NCBI GenBank assembly: GCA_038503035.1
Contig: JAVSML010000963.1
Coordinates: 124,001 to 188,000 of the forward strand
Length of the DNA stretch: 64,000 nucleotides
Direction of reading: 5' to 3'
Source of the DNA: Crocodylus rhombifer
Lineage: Eukaryota; Chordata; Crocodylia; Crocodylidae
Shown here piece by piece: positions 17,727 through 36,099 of the stretch (the stretch's first letter is position 1; each line of letters starts with the position of its first letter). The notes under the pieces were generated by a model, which worked only from the letters and a program-made list of their open reading frames with translations, searched no databases and was not told where the DNA came from. A program made the position numbers and the translations under genes.

Positions 17727-18382
17727 CTGCAGGCGCAAGGAGAGAATACATCACTGGTATTAGGAATTGTTTTCACAACTGAAAAGTAGACAGGCTGACA
17801 AAATGTTTTGGAGATTTTCATTTTTTTTTCAGAATAGCACCATGGATTGATTAAATTGGTTTGATCCTGCAATAAACCAGTATCTTATTGTGTTTCCCTA
17901 TGCAACACACAAAAATTCTAACCTTTTGGTATAATAATATCAATTTATCTAGCAACATCTCACTTACTGTAAAGCAACAAGAAATTTCACCACTTTTACA
18001 CTAAGTTTGATATGAAGTATGCACAAATCACAATTCTAATCCATCTTTTTGGTGCCCAAAACCGCTGCATTGATTGCTAGCAACTGGACAGAGACTATTC
18101 CTCACATAAATAACAATTTCTCAAAAGATGCGACTTATACATCAGTCTATATCATAAAGCAGTCATGGTACAGCTATTTACAAGGATCTGATTGAGGTTA
18201 GATACAAGCTTAAGAGTGACAAAATCAAAACATGATCATTTTATTCCAAAAATACTATTGATTTGTTTTTAACTAATAGTCAGTGGATCTATCAACTGTT
18301 TTCCTATTCAAACTGGTCTTGGAAAAATTCCCATGCTCTAAGCTAGGAAAACCACGTAAAGAAACCAACGCTTTTTTGAAGA

Positions 18383-19046
18383 AAAGGACCTGGGGGTTAC
18401 AGTGGACAATAAGCTGAATATGAGCCAACAGTGTGCCCTTGGTGCCAAGAAGGCTAATGGCATACTGGGCTGCATTGGTAGAAGTATTACCAGTAGGTCA
18501 AGGGAAGTGATTATTCCCCTCTATTCAGCACTGCTGAGGCCACATCTGGAGTAGTGTCCCGTTTTAGCCCCCCCACTACAGAAAGGAAGTGGACAAATTG
18601 GAGAGAGTCCAGCAGAGGGCAACAAAAATGGTGGGAGACATGACTGATCAGGAAAGACCGAGGGAACTGAGCTTATTTAGTTTAGAGGAGATGGAGGGGA
18701 TTCAACAGCAGCCTTCAACTACCTGAAGGTTGGTTGCAGAGGATGGAGCTGGACTGTTTTCTGTGGCAGCAGATGACAGAACAAGGAGCAGCTTTCTCAA
18801 GTTGCAGCAAGGGAAGTTAAAGTTAAACATTAGGAAGAATTTTCTCACTAGGAGGGTAGAAAAACATTGGAACAGGTTATCCAGAGAGGCTGTCAACTCT
18901 CCATCCTTAGAGGTTTCCAAAACCCGGCTAGACAAAGTTTTGGCCAGGATGATCTAGTTGGGGATGGTCCTGCTCTGAGCAGGGGATTGGACTAGATGTG
19001 ACCTCTTGAGGTCTCTTCCAGCCCTAACTGTTTATATTTCTATATG
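18383..19046 (+). mobile_element. CR1 LINE 3' fragment, 5'-truncated
   Basis: Conceptual translation gives the C-terminal part of CR1 ORF2, beginning near [16 protein letters not shown] and passing through [14 protein letters not shown], with stops and frame changes. The 3' UTR ends with the CR1-typical sequence GGACTAGATGTGACCTC and CTTCCAGCCCTAAC. The reverse-transcriptase catalytic region is missing through 5' truncation. It lies antisense to NPTN. Confidence 0.9.
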
Positions 19047-20887
19047 CTGGGGTTTGCTGCAACTGAAATGGGGGGCAAAGAGCTGAGGACGCAAAAGCCG
19101 CATTTCTATTCGCTCTGCAGAGAATAAATGCACCTCACGTTTCTTCCACCCTTCCTTTGACTGAAAGGTCCTTGGGCCTCTTACATCAAGAATACACAGA
19201 TGAGCAGAAAAGCTTCAGAAAACAGATACAAAGGAAACAGTGTACTAGCACATGGCAATTTCTAAGACACTTATCCTGGGTCAAATCACTTTAACATGAC
19301 ACTTGCCCAAACACACTCAGAGCAGCATGTGTATATTAAATCACCATACCCCTTTTGGATGGTATCTCTTTTCTACACATAGGTAAACTGTGGGAGGGGG
19401 AATGGATTTCCACACAAACACAGGATAGTTATTTACTGTAGCAACTATAGTTTTTAACAATGGCCAATTTCATGGATTCAGACTGCAGGAAGTGTGCACC
19501 TTGGAAATGCAAAGTCAAAGCTCAGGTGGTCCTGTCTGTACCCTTTTACAGAAGTAGTTCTCCTTAATTTCAAATTATAAGCATTTTGTCTTTAAAAAAT
19601 TTGACAACCTATATTAAATCCTACACAAATCTATTTAAAATCATTCACATGACATAATTACAACAGCACCTGTTTGCTGCCAAAGCTTTAAAAAAATGTC
19701 AAAATTACTAAACTAACTAGGGGAAGACAATAGCTAAGCACCTGGAACCCAAGTTTGCTGAAGGATAATCAGTTTTCAGTAGCTACAGGCTTTTCTGCCA
19801 GCGCTCCTAGATATTCTTTATTTCAGTTTAGGTCATTCCAATAATCAACTCATTCAAAACTGAGGACTCCAATTAGGAGTAAAAGATGAAAGATGGTTTC
19901 CCATTTGCTAATCCAGAAATAAAAACCAGATTAATGGTTGAGATATACCAGTTCTAAAGATCTTGAAGGACACTATGACCAGAAATAATAGATTTAATAG
20001 TTGCAGAGAATACTTTAATCAGTTAGTTGTAGATACAAACTGTTTTGATAAACTTTTCCTTGTGCATCCAGCACCTCTTAAATTTCATTTAGCTATTATA
20101 AAACTTAAAAAGGATTATTTTCTGCATGCCAATTATAATCAAATGACTACCGAGAAGCAGCTTGTAACAAATTAAAATAAAAAAAAAATATAACAAAGCA
20201 TTATTAAACAAGTATAAGCATAATATATAGATTGTGCATCACTTTGGACAGCAACAAGGGGGGTCCAGGAAACATTGTGAGGATAGACAGAGCTTCCGCT
20301 TTCATACCTGTGGTAGAGATAGTTCTGTGACATGCAGCAGACACTGCTTTACACTTGGAATCCCAGCTAGCTTTTAGTTTCATGTAGAAATGGACGGGAC
20401 TCTCATACTATCTGTGTGGGGAAATAATACACGCAACTTGGCAGATCACATTGCAACAAAAACAAGCCCTTTAAAGAGACCTAGCAGTTTAGTCTCCCAA
20501 CTAAGAAGTGAATGGAGCTTCAGGGAAGGGCACAGGAAGGTTTAAGTTAAAAGCAACAAAAACCACCATTCAAACCTACTCAGAGGAGAAATGCGACCCT
20601 ATGGAACAGTATGTATCATGGGTCAGCCACTAATGCATAATTTTTTTTACTTCTGAGCTGATATGACTGTCACCAGGAATGAAGTCTTCAGCATGATAAG
20701 AAAGATGCGTTTCCCAGTTGCCCTAAATGGGTTTGTCAAATAAGAGTGCTCACTAATCTACTAATTTAAGGGCAAAAAAAAAAAAAAAAGAAACAGGCCC
20801 TTTAAAAACTCGTCACTGTGGGATGTGGGAGGGTGGGGAAGAGGAAAGCAAAACCCCTTGTATTTTGTGCTACAGGGAAAAAAGAAG

Positions 20888-21005
20888 ACAAGGGTCTTTG
20901 GGCAAATCTGATGTCTTATTAGGCCAACTCAGATAGTTGGAAAAATTCTTTGCAAGCTTTGCAAAGGAGAAAGGAATGAATTTACAAAAGCTGAAAGGGG
21001 CATCA
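20888..21005 (+). repeat. Half copy of the foldback repeat family
   Basis: It begins GACAAGGGTCTTTGGGCAAA, followed by a TGATGTCTTATTAGGCCAAC block and TTCTTTGCAAGCTTT, matching in order the left arms of the copies at 32708 and 38511. The mirrored right arm is absent. Confidence 0.7.
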
Positions 21006-21554
21006 AATGGTTTTACACCAACATATGAACAGGTGTGCAATTGCTTCCAAAACGAATTGTTCTGGCACTCTGAGCACTCCCTCACTTGCCTCCAAACAAA
21101 CTGTGCTGGGTAAGCTGCTCTGCTGAGGCAGTCGGCCAGGCTGACGGAAAGCCTGTGACAGGGCAATGAACACACCAGGTCCCATTCAGGTGCCAACTGA
21201 CTGCCCTGCTGATTGTTACGTCAATGTGGTATCATTATTTAACAGTTTGAGAGAGGCCCTTAAAATACAGGCTGGGAAGTTCTACAGGCCAGATGGGCTG
21301 CTCTCACCTACAGGATACTCATGTAGAGAACGGTGTTTTCTATTGCCCAAAGCCTTTAAAATTGTGAACTAACTCCCAAGCCCTGTGTACTTGTTCTGAT
21401 TTCATCATCTAGAGGCAAGCGCCACTGCAAGTTTGCCAGTGTGCCCTAACAAGAAGTGAGGTCCTTTAGGTACAACAGAGCACATGTGGTCTTGCTCCCC
21501 CCTATCCCAATAGGGATGAAAGCCTGGAGAGACAAATTCTTGGCTACATTAAGG

Positions 21555-21775
21555 GGTGTAGGTTGTAGCAGCGTTGGTCAAAGGACACAGGCAGACAAGT
21601 TTCTTTGGGTAAATTCAGTATCTTTTAGAAGAGCATAGACCAGCTGCAGACACTTCCTCAGCCTGATGAATGGCCTTTTTTACCCAAAAGCTTGCAAACA
21701 AGAATTTCTCCAACCATTTTACTTGGTCTAATAAAAGACATTGGACATACCCAAAGAACCTTGTCTGGCTGTGTT
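21555..21775. repeat. Foldback (MITE-like) repeat, both arms
   Basis: The left arm reads GTAGGTTGTAGCAGCGTTGG, then AGACAAGTTTCTTTGGGTAA. The right arm is the inverted equivalent: GCTTGCAAACAAGAATTTCT, then TTGGTCTAATAAAAGACATT and CCCAAAGAACCTTGTCTGGC. A CCTCAGCCTGATGAATGG centre separates the arms. No coding capacity is visible. Confidence 0.75.
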
Positions 21776-23879
21776 AAGAATGCTTGAGGCAATAGGTAAA
21801 AAAGTCACCTTATGTTTGCAATACAAATGTTTTTGGTGCTATAACCCATAACTGTTTGTAGCTGGCAAGTTATTTGCTGTTCTGCCGAACAGATCCTGAA
21901 ATTATTTATGTTTATCAGGAGGAGAGAAAAAGGGGAGGGGGGGAAGGAGGTACCAATTTTGACACATGCCCCTAAGGAGTCTTCACGCTTCCTCTGAGAA
22001 TTTCATCCTGTTCCTCAGACAGGAATGATCTTAGCGCAAAGATATTCTCAGTGCTGACAAGATGCGCAATGAAAGAAAAGTTGTCAGATGAGCAAAAAGC
22101 AAATGCAAGAGTGAGGGAGAACATGGCACCAGCCAGGTATGGAGTCCTGTACATAAGGCCACTGTGTAGCTCATGATGGTCCTGCATTAGATCCCTCCTA
22201 TGAAGTCTGGGTCTGAGGCAGTGCAGAAGAACCAGAGGTCCCAGGATGGTCAAGGGACCCTCATTCTTCAATACCTGTGTAGACAAACCTGCAGGTGGGG
22301 AAGGCCTGGACTGCAACCAGGGAAGTCAGTATAGGTGCCAGGTACCAGTCACACAGTAGACGAATATGTAGCCAAATGCCAAGTAACCTTAGGAGCTGGG
22401 ATCCACTCAGACAAACTGAAAGGTGTTAATGGACGTCTTATCATTTGAGATCCCAAGAAGCCTTCTGCTGAGAAATCTAGCTATGGAGATACGTGTCACT
22501 GGTCAGTTTGAAGCTTTAGTGCGATACAGAGTATAGAGATAGAGCTGATCTTTCTTTTATTCTCAAAGTGGCTGCAGGGTTTAGCTGTGTTGAGACACAC
22601 CCCTGCCACCTCCAGAAGACAGAACTGGGGGCTGTATCCTAGGCACCTGTTGAAGTGAACAGGTGCCAAGGCAGATGCTTCCTGTGTTGTCACCAGAGCT
22701 ACAGAATCCATAAAATAGGTCCCAGAAAGGTCTTTCTACAGCTTCTGATTTAGCCAGTACTGGGTAAGCAATTTTCTGCAAGAGCAGAGGTGGAGAAATT
22801 TGAACTCTCAAGCCTGTAAGAGAAGGCAGGCCCAAAGTCAGAGCAATAAAATGGTCTCCCATTTAATGTCAAAGAATCTCAGCATAAATCAGCTGGGAGC
22901 CTTACTTGTCTCTTCCCTTTAGCACAGGGAGTGAAGGCACAGCAAATCAGACACTGAATTACCTTGCAGGTACCACCCTGATACAGAAGGTACCAGATGT
23001 GGACACAGGTTTCTGGGATGATAGCTGGGTGGGAGGCATGTCTTGAAGTTCTTATGGGGCTCTGGATTCAATACCATCTGGGGAGGACTAAAAGCTGTCA
23101 TGTTAAGGATATACTATCTACACCAAGCTATTCTCTGCTACTCCCCACCACTTAGAAGAAAACTATGCTAAGGAAAGAGCTAACCCAAGGACTTAAAAGG
23201 AAAGCTCCATTTGCTCTGCTGTGGCAACAAAAGGAACCATAGTAGTTGAAGAAGATGCATTCCACGACAGAGTGGATTGAGGACATGGTTAAATTCATAA
23301 GACTTCCAATGACTGCCTAAAAGGACACAACTTTTCATGGCAATTCCCACTACTCAAATATAGAGAATATGCTTGTGAATTTGCACTTTTGAATTATGTC
23401 TTTTCTAGCCATACAAGATGTAGAAATTCTCCTGTAGGGAACTGAGAGATGTAATATACAAGCATACTGAGGGGACTCTTCTTCAGGCAACACTTGAATT
23501 GTGGCACTTACAGCACTGATTCTTACTGTATGCAAGAAAATAGGCTAGGAACAGACATTATATTTGTCCCAGAACAGAGAAGTCCCAGGACTGGAAGGGG
23601 ACTTGTGTATATGGCAATCAAGGTTTGGTGAGCAGCTAAACACACTGCCACTTTTATTCCATTAATTCAATAATGCAATCCCAGGACAACTGTTCAGATA
23701 CACTTTACAATGTCCCACAACAAACTGTTAGCATTTCTTATTCCATGAATCTTTTTAGGGTCTGCACTACGATAATGGAGATAGATGTCTAAATGACTGC
23801 ACTTGGTCCCTAAAAGAAAATGGTTTCTCTAGGGAGAAACGTGCCTTGTTTGTAACCTTAGCTACAGGCTCAGGTACTA

Positions 23880-24346
23880 CAGGTTTCCCTCACTTTATGC
23901 AGGTTCTGTATGTGCAAATTTGCTCTTATGTGATGACCCTTCTTATACCAAAAATTCATTATATGCAAAGTAAATTCATTCTTATGCAATTGGTATGGTG
24001 GAAGCCTGCAGTCTATATCTTTGTGTGCATCACTCCCACAATACACCTCACAAAGCAGCTGTCTCCTGCGTGGATCTGTGCTCCTTGCTCGTTGTCTCTG
24101 CGATGTGTTTCTGTAGTTGCCATCCCCACATTCACCACCAAACACCCTGTGCTTGTGTGTACTGTCTGCTGTTGGTGAGTACCCAAATTGTCTTGTAAAA
24201 GTGGTAAAAATGGGTCTGGGGGTCAGTACAGTTAAGGTCTTGGAACGTATCCCTATTTGTTACATTGTAAAGTGGGCTCCCTTTATGTGAATTCCAGTTA
24301 TGCGCCGTTTTCCAGGATGTGCACAGCATAGAGTGAGGGAAACCTG
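23880..24346. mobile_element. Tigger-like (Tc1/mariner) non-autonomous element
   Basis: The ends are CAGGTTTCCCTCACTTTATG and, inverted, CAGGTTTCCCTCACTCTATG. Both sides carry TA (23878-23879 and 24347-24348), the target duplication of Tc1/mariner transposons. The terminal motif CAGGTTTCCCTC is shared with the element at 33352. The interior contains no DDE transposase frame. Confidence 0.8.
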
Positions 24347-24956
24347 TACTGCACTAGCTCTAAACAGAGTTCAGTCTCCTCCTGTCTATACTTCAGAGAC
24401 CTGGATTTACTTTAAACAAGGTCTAGAACCACCAAAGCAAAAGTAGTTTCAGCTCTCCACGGCAACTCAATCCACAAAGAGAAAGAGACAGAGAGATGCA
24501 AATAGACATCTTGTAATGTAACAGAATGTGGCACAATATCATAGTTTCCTTTCCCAGCAGAATTTAAGGTCTACATATCCTGGTTCATATGTTGCAAACC
24601 TACTTCAAAGAAGTTGTAAGTGGCTGTGCTTGGAATTATGGGACAGGTATCAAAATACACATACTGCAGTATTTGAATGGGAGTGCCAGGGCATGAATTA
24701 ATGATCATCTCTATGTGGGGGGAAGGGGTGTGGAAAAAGCACTGCAGTATTTCAGAACTACTTTTCTCAAACTCTTCAACTGTTCCCCTCAGCCTGGAAA
24801 TGGTGCGACCCTCCACTGTAGAAGTCTTGTGCACTGTGTTCAGCCATCTTGTAGCAGAACCAGAAACAGAACCTTGGAGTCCCGACCTCTCGTCTCTACA
24901 ATTGCAAGTTGGAAAGCTCCAGTGTGACAGCAGAGTGACTCTCGTTACAGACTTAC

Positions 24957-25125
24957 TTGTACTCTGTAGTGTTGGTATTCTTTCTAGTGCCAGGAATCTC
25001 TTCCCCGTTCTTCATCCAAAAGCTGCTTTGGAGAGGGCTGGGATTTGTGGTGAGGTTGCACTGCAGTATGATGGGGATCGCAGATGGGCGAATGGTCACT
25101 TCATCGCTGGCATTGATCCTGGGCT
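24957..25125 (-). CDS. NPTN: Neuroplastin exon: Ig2 N-terminal part
   Basis: A 169-nt exon from TTTGTTTCAG to GAGTACAA|GTAAGT. It enters in phase 1 (completing a Lys codon) and leaves in phase 2. It encodes PRINASDEVTIRPSAIPIIL, then QCNLTT with the first Ig2 cysteine, the core tryptophan in SSFWMKNGEE, and a C'-E segment ending KNTNTTEY. Three sequons are present (NAS, NLT, NTT), which fits the heavily glycosylated Ig2 of neuroplastins. This is the least conserved exon of the five relative to mammalian neuroplastin as I remember it, although the cysteine, tryptophan and spacing are intact. Long frames on the plus strand here are antisense shadows. Confidence 0.94.
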
Positions 25126-31651
<6,526 letters not shown>

Positions 31652-32707
31652 TCAAGATAAGCATTTTATGGCGGGATCTCTGGAGTGGCAAAGTGGATTA
31701 TGGGAGGCTGGAAAAGGCAAGCTTAATGCTGCAAACACACACCAACCCTTCAGAACTGGAAAGCAATGAAATGACAACTAAGAGCTATGAGAAAAAGAGA
31801 CTGCAAATTATATTTTTAACCTGCTTGAACTATTTAAATTTATCTTGTGTTAAACCATCTAAAAAACTTCTGTCCATTTTCAGCCTTTTCACATTGAACG
31901 GTTTTCCAATTTAAAATCAAGCACAGAAGAAACATCAAAACTTCTGCCCTATGCAGCACTCTACCATAAACTCTACTTTGACCTTTTCTTCCATCTGTTC
32001 TGAACTTAGGAGGCAGGGAATTCCCCAGGATACAAATTACCTGCTTTCCTGCAGTAGTTCATTCACTGCAGCTGAAGGAGTAGACTCTCACAACCAGTCT
32101 AATGTATGCAAGAGTAAAATCCCCATCATACAGAACAAAACTGCATGCGAGAAAACAACAGCATCCAGTAATTAACTATACTAAAAAGATATGTAATGCA
32201 TCTTTTTTTTTTTTTTTTTAAAAAAGAAAAGGTTAAAAAGCATACATGATTACAATCGAGTACGAGGTTCATGGAATCCCTCTGTGATCAACTTCTCCAT
32301 TTACCAGCTTTCCTACATCAGTGCACTTGATTTTGTTTTAAATTGTCCTTCAAATCATACTTTGCAAGTGACCCACCAAAAATAATGCTGCTTTAAAAGC
32401 CAGACTTTTGTGTACTGAAAGATTAGATGCAGCTGACCAACTAGATTATGCAGCAAAACCCATCATACTGCCATGCTAAATTATCTTCAGGCATCAGGGA
32501 TCAACAGCAGCAGAGCATGTAGGACTTAGTGTCACCGTCTGGCCTCCACTACTGGGAAAAAGGAAATCGAATACACTATTCCCCACTTCCTCCAACAAAA
32601 AGAGCTGTTTTCAGAAGTGATGAAGATGAGAAAACAATGGATTTTGGTTGTAAGTGGAAGGGAAAGCAAGGAGCAAGACACTCACTCTGTAAAGCTTTCA
32701 TTGCATA

Positions 32708-33020
32708 CTGACAAGACAGACGAGGTTCTTTGGGCAAATATGATATCTTGTATTAGACCAACTCAATTAGCTGGGGAAAAAATTCTTTGCAAACTTTCAG
32801 GCACAAACACCCTTTGTCAGGCTGACGAAGTATCTGCAGTTGGTGTGTGCTCTTCCTGGATGAAATGAATAGACTGATGAAGGGTGTTTGTGCCTGAAAG
32901 CTTGCAAAGAAGGTTTCTTTGCAATTATGTGAGCTGGCTTAATTAAAAAATATCAGATTTACCCAAAGAACCTTGTCTGCCTATGTCCTTAGACCATCAT
33001 GGGTACAACCTATACCCTAC
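32708..33020. repeat. Foldback (MITE-like) repeat, most complete copy
   Basis: The left arm reads AGACGAGGTTCTTTGGGCAA, then TGATATCTTGTATTAGACCA, TTCTTTGCAAACTTTCAGGC and ACAAACACCC. The right arm repeats these blocks inverted: GGGTGTTTGTGCCTGAAAGC, TTGCAAAGAAGG, TATCAGATTTACCCAAAGAA and CCTTGTCTGCCTATGTCCTT. The outer end reads, inverted, GGTTGTACCCATGATGGTCT, matching the outer end at 21555. Nothing is encoded. It resembles MITE-like families described from crocodilians, but I cannot name it from the sequence alone. Confidence 0.8.
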
Positions 33021-33351
33021 TGACAAAGCAACCATTTTTCACTCCTGTATCAGGCAGTTTGGCCCACACCCCCTTATTTTAGCAGCTCCAAGGCTGTCCT
33101 TTTTCTGCTACTCAACAGGTTACTGATACTAGTGTAAAATAAAATTCAAATGAGTTAACTGCACATACTAGAAAGCCAATACTACATCATAAATGTCACT
33201 TAAGATTAGCAAAGCATTTCTGTTCTTGCTAGAAAGCACAGGGCAAAGTCAGTTCAGGTCAAGTTTCCCGTTGCTATCCCAATGCTGATCCATCCATAGC
33301 AATCACTGGAAGCTGAAGTATGCTATGAGCAATGGCTGCAGACTATGATTA

Positions 33352-33574
33352 CAGGTTTCCCTCGCCAACCACGGTTTTGAGTATCCACATGTAATATTCT
33401 ATCTACCGTTCTGGCTACCACAATATACAGTTTGAGTAACCACAGTTTTCCATGGCCATGCAATAGCCTACCACCTGTCATTTTCCCCATACGTCTTTTG
33501 TCTTGCCAACCGCAGTTTTACCAAAAACAGGAACTTTCAGGAACCTAACCCCAGCGGTTGGCAAGGGAAACCTG
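33352..33574. mobile_element. Tigger-like (Tc1/mariner) MITE, 223 bp
   Basis: The terminal inverted repeats are CAGGTTTCCCTCGCCAACCA and, inverted, CAGGTTTCCCTTGCCAACCG, flanked by TA on both sides (33350-33351 and 33575-33576). It is compact and non-coding, and carries the same CAGGTTTCCCT end as the element at 23880. Confidence 0.85.
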
Positions 33575-35054
33575 TATCAGGCAAACAACTGTTCCTTACA
33601 AAATTAAAATTAATATTAAAACTAGTTTTACTTCTGACGCAAAGATTAGCCTCATCAACCATTTCATTCTTCCCACAAGAGAGACAGAAGGTCAAGAGTA
33701 ACCCTCTGCTGATGGAAGGACACAAAGGAAAATAATTTATCCTCTATTCCATAAAATACCTCCAATTAGTAGTACCTGAAGAGCCTATTTAGACTGCTGC
33801 TCCTGCAGCGCTTCCCAGCAATGTAACTAATACATGGATCACACTGGTTTCATACTACTGCTGTTGCCAACAACAGAAGTAACGTTATGAACATGATTTG
33901 TCATACTGTCCCATGGACAAATTTTAAGAATGCTGTGCCGGGTGGGGAAGAACCTAGAGAGAGATTCCCCTCCTGTACAAATCCATGTATAAGACCCAAA
34001 CCTATTTGAACCTAGATTTTTCAATGTGAAAGCCTAAGCAGTAAGTCATGAGCAAATCTAGCTTCTTTTTACATCCATCTTAGGGTCTACTTTTATAAGG
34101 AGGTGAAATCCAAACTATTCCACAGCTCTGTAATACAGACATGCTATTGTATTTGCAGTCAAATAAATGGAGGATGACACCTGTCTAGAGAAACAGTGCA
34201 GAAGACAGTCTCATTCTAAAAGGTCAAAATCCTGTTGCTATGAGCCATATTGAAATGCTGACAGTCAAGAAGGCAACCTCAAAAAACACAACACAAAGCA
34301 ATGCCAGCCAGGATCTTGAACAGCTACTGCAGCAACCTAAAATAATGCTCTATACTTACGGTCACTCTCTCAAATCTGCCTTGCTTAGCTGACAGAACCA
34401 ACCACGAGGCTAGAGACATCATGCTCAGTCTATAAGCGAGGAAGAATCTGGGATGCAAAAAGACTGGCAGCAACTCAAGAAACTTAGAATCAGAGACAAT
34501 AAAGTTCTTTTCGTACCATACTGGATAACTGGGGTTTAAAAAGCTACTTGCACCTAAGGGTAAAACCCTGGAACAACTGCTAAGAAGGTGGAGATTTGTT
34601 TAAACATTCTGGCAAAGCTAATTAATTCATTTTCACAGCAAATGACTAACCGTGTGTCAGATGCTTGCCATACAAAGCACTGAATTATGAGCACTGTATT
34701 TATTAGTTATAGCAACTGCACAATACATCAAACAGCATTAGTCAGTTGGGAACAATACTTCCAGGTACTCTGCAGCTGCCAGAGAGCCCTTTTTGCTAAA
34801 GACTTCCAGAGAGAAGCTAAAAGCAGAGGTGAAATCAGCCAGAACCAAATAGAGTATACGAAAAAGGAACAAACATTAAAATTGGATGCTTTCCATAATG
34901 AAACAAATCTCTGGAAACAGATCTGAAGAACCCCTGCTGTTTGGTAGTTCTGCCAGCGTTCACCATATTGCACAAAATCAAGTCAATAGCAACAGACACT
35001 GTACAGATATCACTGCTTATAAAAGAGCCCAAAAGTTCTTATTTGATTTGCCCT

Positions 35055-35585
35055 TACTTGCCAAGTCCAGGCAACGCAGCCGTGCGGTATGTGGCACCAC
35101 AGACACACCCATGGTGCCACATACTGCAGTTCTTGTTCTCCTCAGTGGAAGGGAACAGGGTTGAGGGTTTTTTTGACCCCTGGATATCCATGAACAAAAA
35201 TAAAAACCCATGGAGAAAAAAAAAAAAACCAAAAAAAAAAAACCAGGGCAGTGCATGCGGCAACAGTGTGCGCTGCCCAAATTCAGAGCCTGACTAGTTG
35301 GAGCTGCACTCCACTGCCAGCCAGGCTCCGCACAGCAGGACTACCATTGTTGCAGCCCTGGGAGGCTGCTGGGGCCAGCACAGGACCCCAGGAAAGGCTG
35401 CTGGGAAGGCCCCCAGAGCCCTAGGTAAGGTTGGCTGCTGGGGACATTTATTGTGCAACCTGCCACACACCTGAGCACACATAGCACAAGTGTTCCCCAG
35501 GCACAAGGTGCACTGCCACTAGTTGTCCCCAGGGAACCAAATGTCCACACATGTCTGGATGTGATCACTGTGTGCATCTCTAAGT
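35055..35585 (+). repeat. Unclassified interspersed repeat, copy 1
   Basis: It matches the segment at 37395-37845 in the same order and orientation: a GTGGCACCACAGAC-type start, a GGGTTTTTTTGA block, CAGAGCCTGACTAGTTGGAG, a CAGCCAGGCTCC block, AGCCCTAGGTAAGGTTGGCT, and a last block CTAGTTGTCCCCAGGGAACC followed by GTCTGGATGTG. This copy contains an extra A-rich insert near 35217-35241 and a perfect 13-bp hairpin at 35087-35124. I cannot assign it to a class. Confidence 0.65.
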
Positions 35586-35689
35586 TTAGTACTACAGCAA
35601 TCTGGAAAAGAATAGGTATTCGGGAAGTAGAGGTGCTAAAGAACAGTGATATGCTTTAAAAATTGCAAAAGAACGACTGTGTTTTAGGC

Positions 35690-36055
35690 CCTGTCTAAAC
35701 TTAACAGATTCTGCTGGCAGGAGCTGTGCCAGGGAAACCTGCTGGCACGTGTACACATTCATAAGCTTCTAGTAGATCTGCATGTCTCCATTACAATAAC
35801 TATCCCAGCAGAGTGGAAAGTGCACCCTGGAAACGCACAAGTTCTGAAGCAACTGCTAAAGCAGAAACTTGGGACTGTCCACAGGTATCTTCCAGAGACT
35901 GTTTGAAAGCACCAAAAGCCTTCTTTTGAATGAAAGAACAAGTGCAAGTGGTGGCAGAAAGGGAGGTCCTGCTGCCACATGGGAGCTTTACACTCACGGT
36001 TTGCCATTACAAATACACTCCACTAAAAGAGTACTTTAGTGTTGACTAGACATGG
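35690..36055. repeat. Possible DNA-transposon relic
   Basis: The left end GGCCCTGTCTAAACTTA and the inverted right end ATCCATGTCTAGTCAACACT share a short CCxTGTCTA motif common at the ends of reptile DNA-transposon relics. The arms are short and diverged, and no clear target duplication is seen. Confidence 0.3.
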
Positions 36056-36099
36056 ATATGTGAACAGGCAGGAGTGTGAAATGTACGTAGGCCAAACTG

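Larger units (their letters stand above)
17727..24956 (-). other. NPTN: NPTN intron within Ig2
   Basis: A 7.2-kb intron holding a CR1 fragment (18383), two foldback repeat copies (20888 and 21555) and a Tigger-like element (23880). The A16 run at 20774-20789 is a simple repeat. The rest, including 19.1-20.8 kb and 21.8-23.8 kb, shows no gene and no repeat I can name. Confidence 0.75.
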
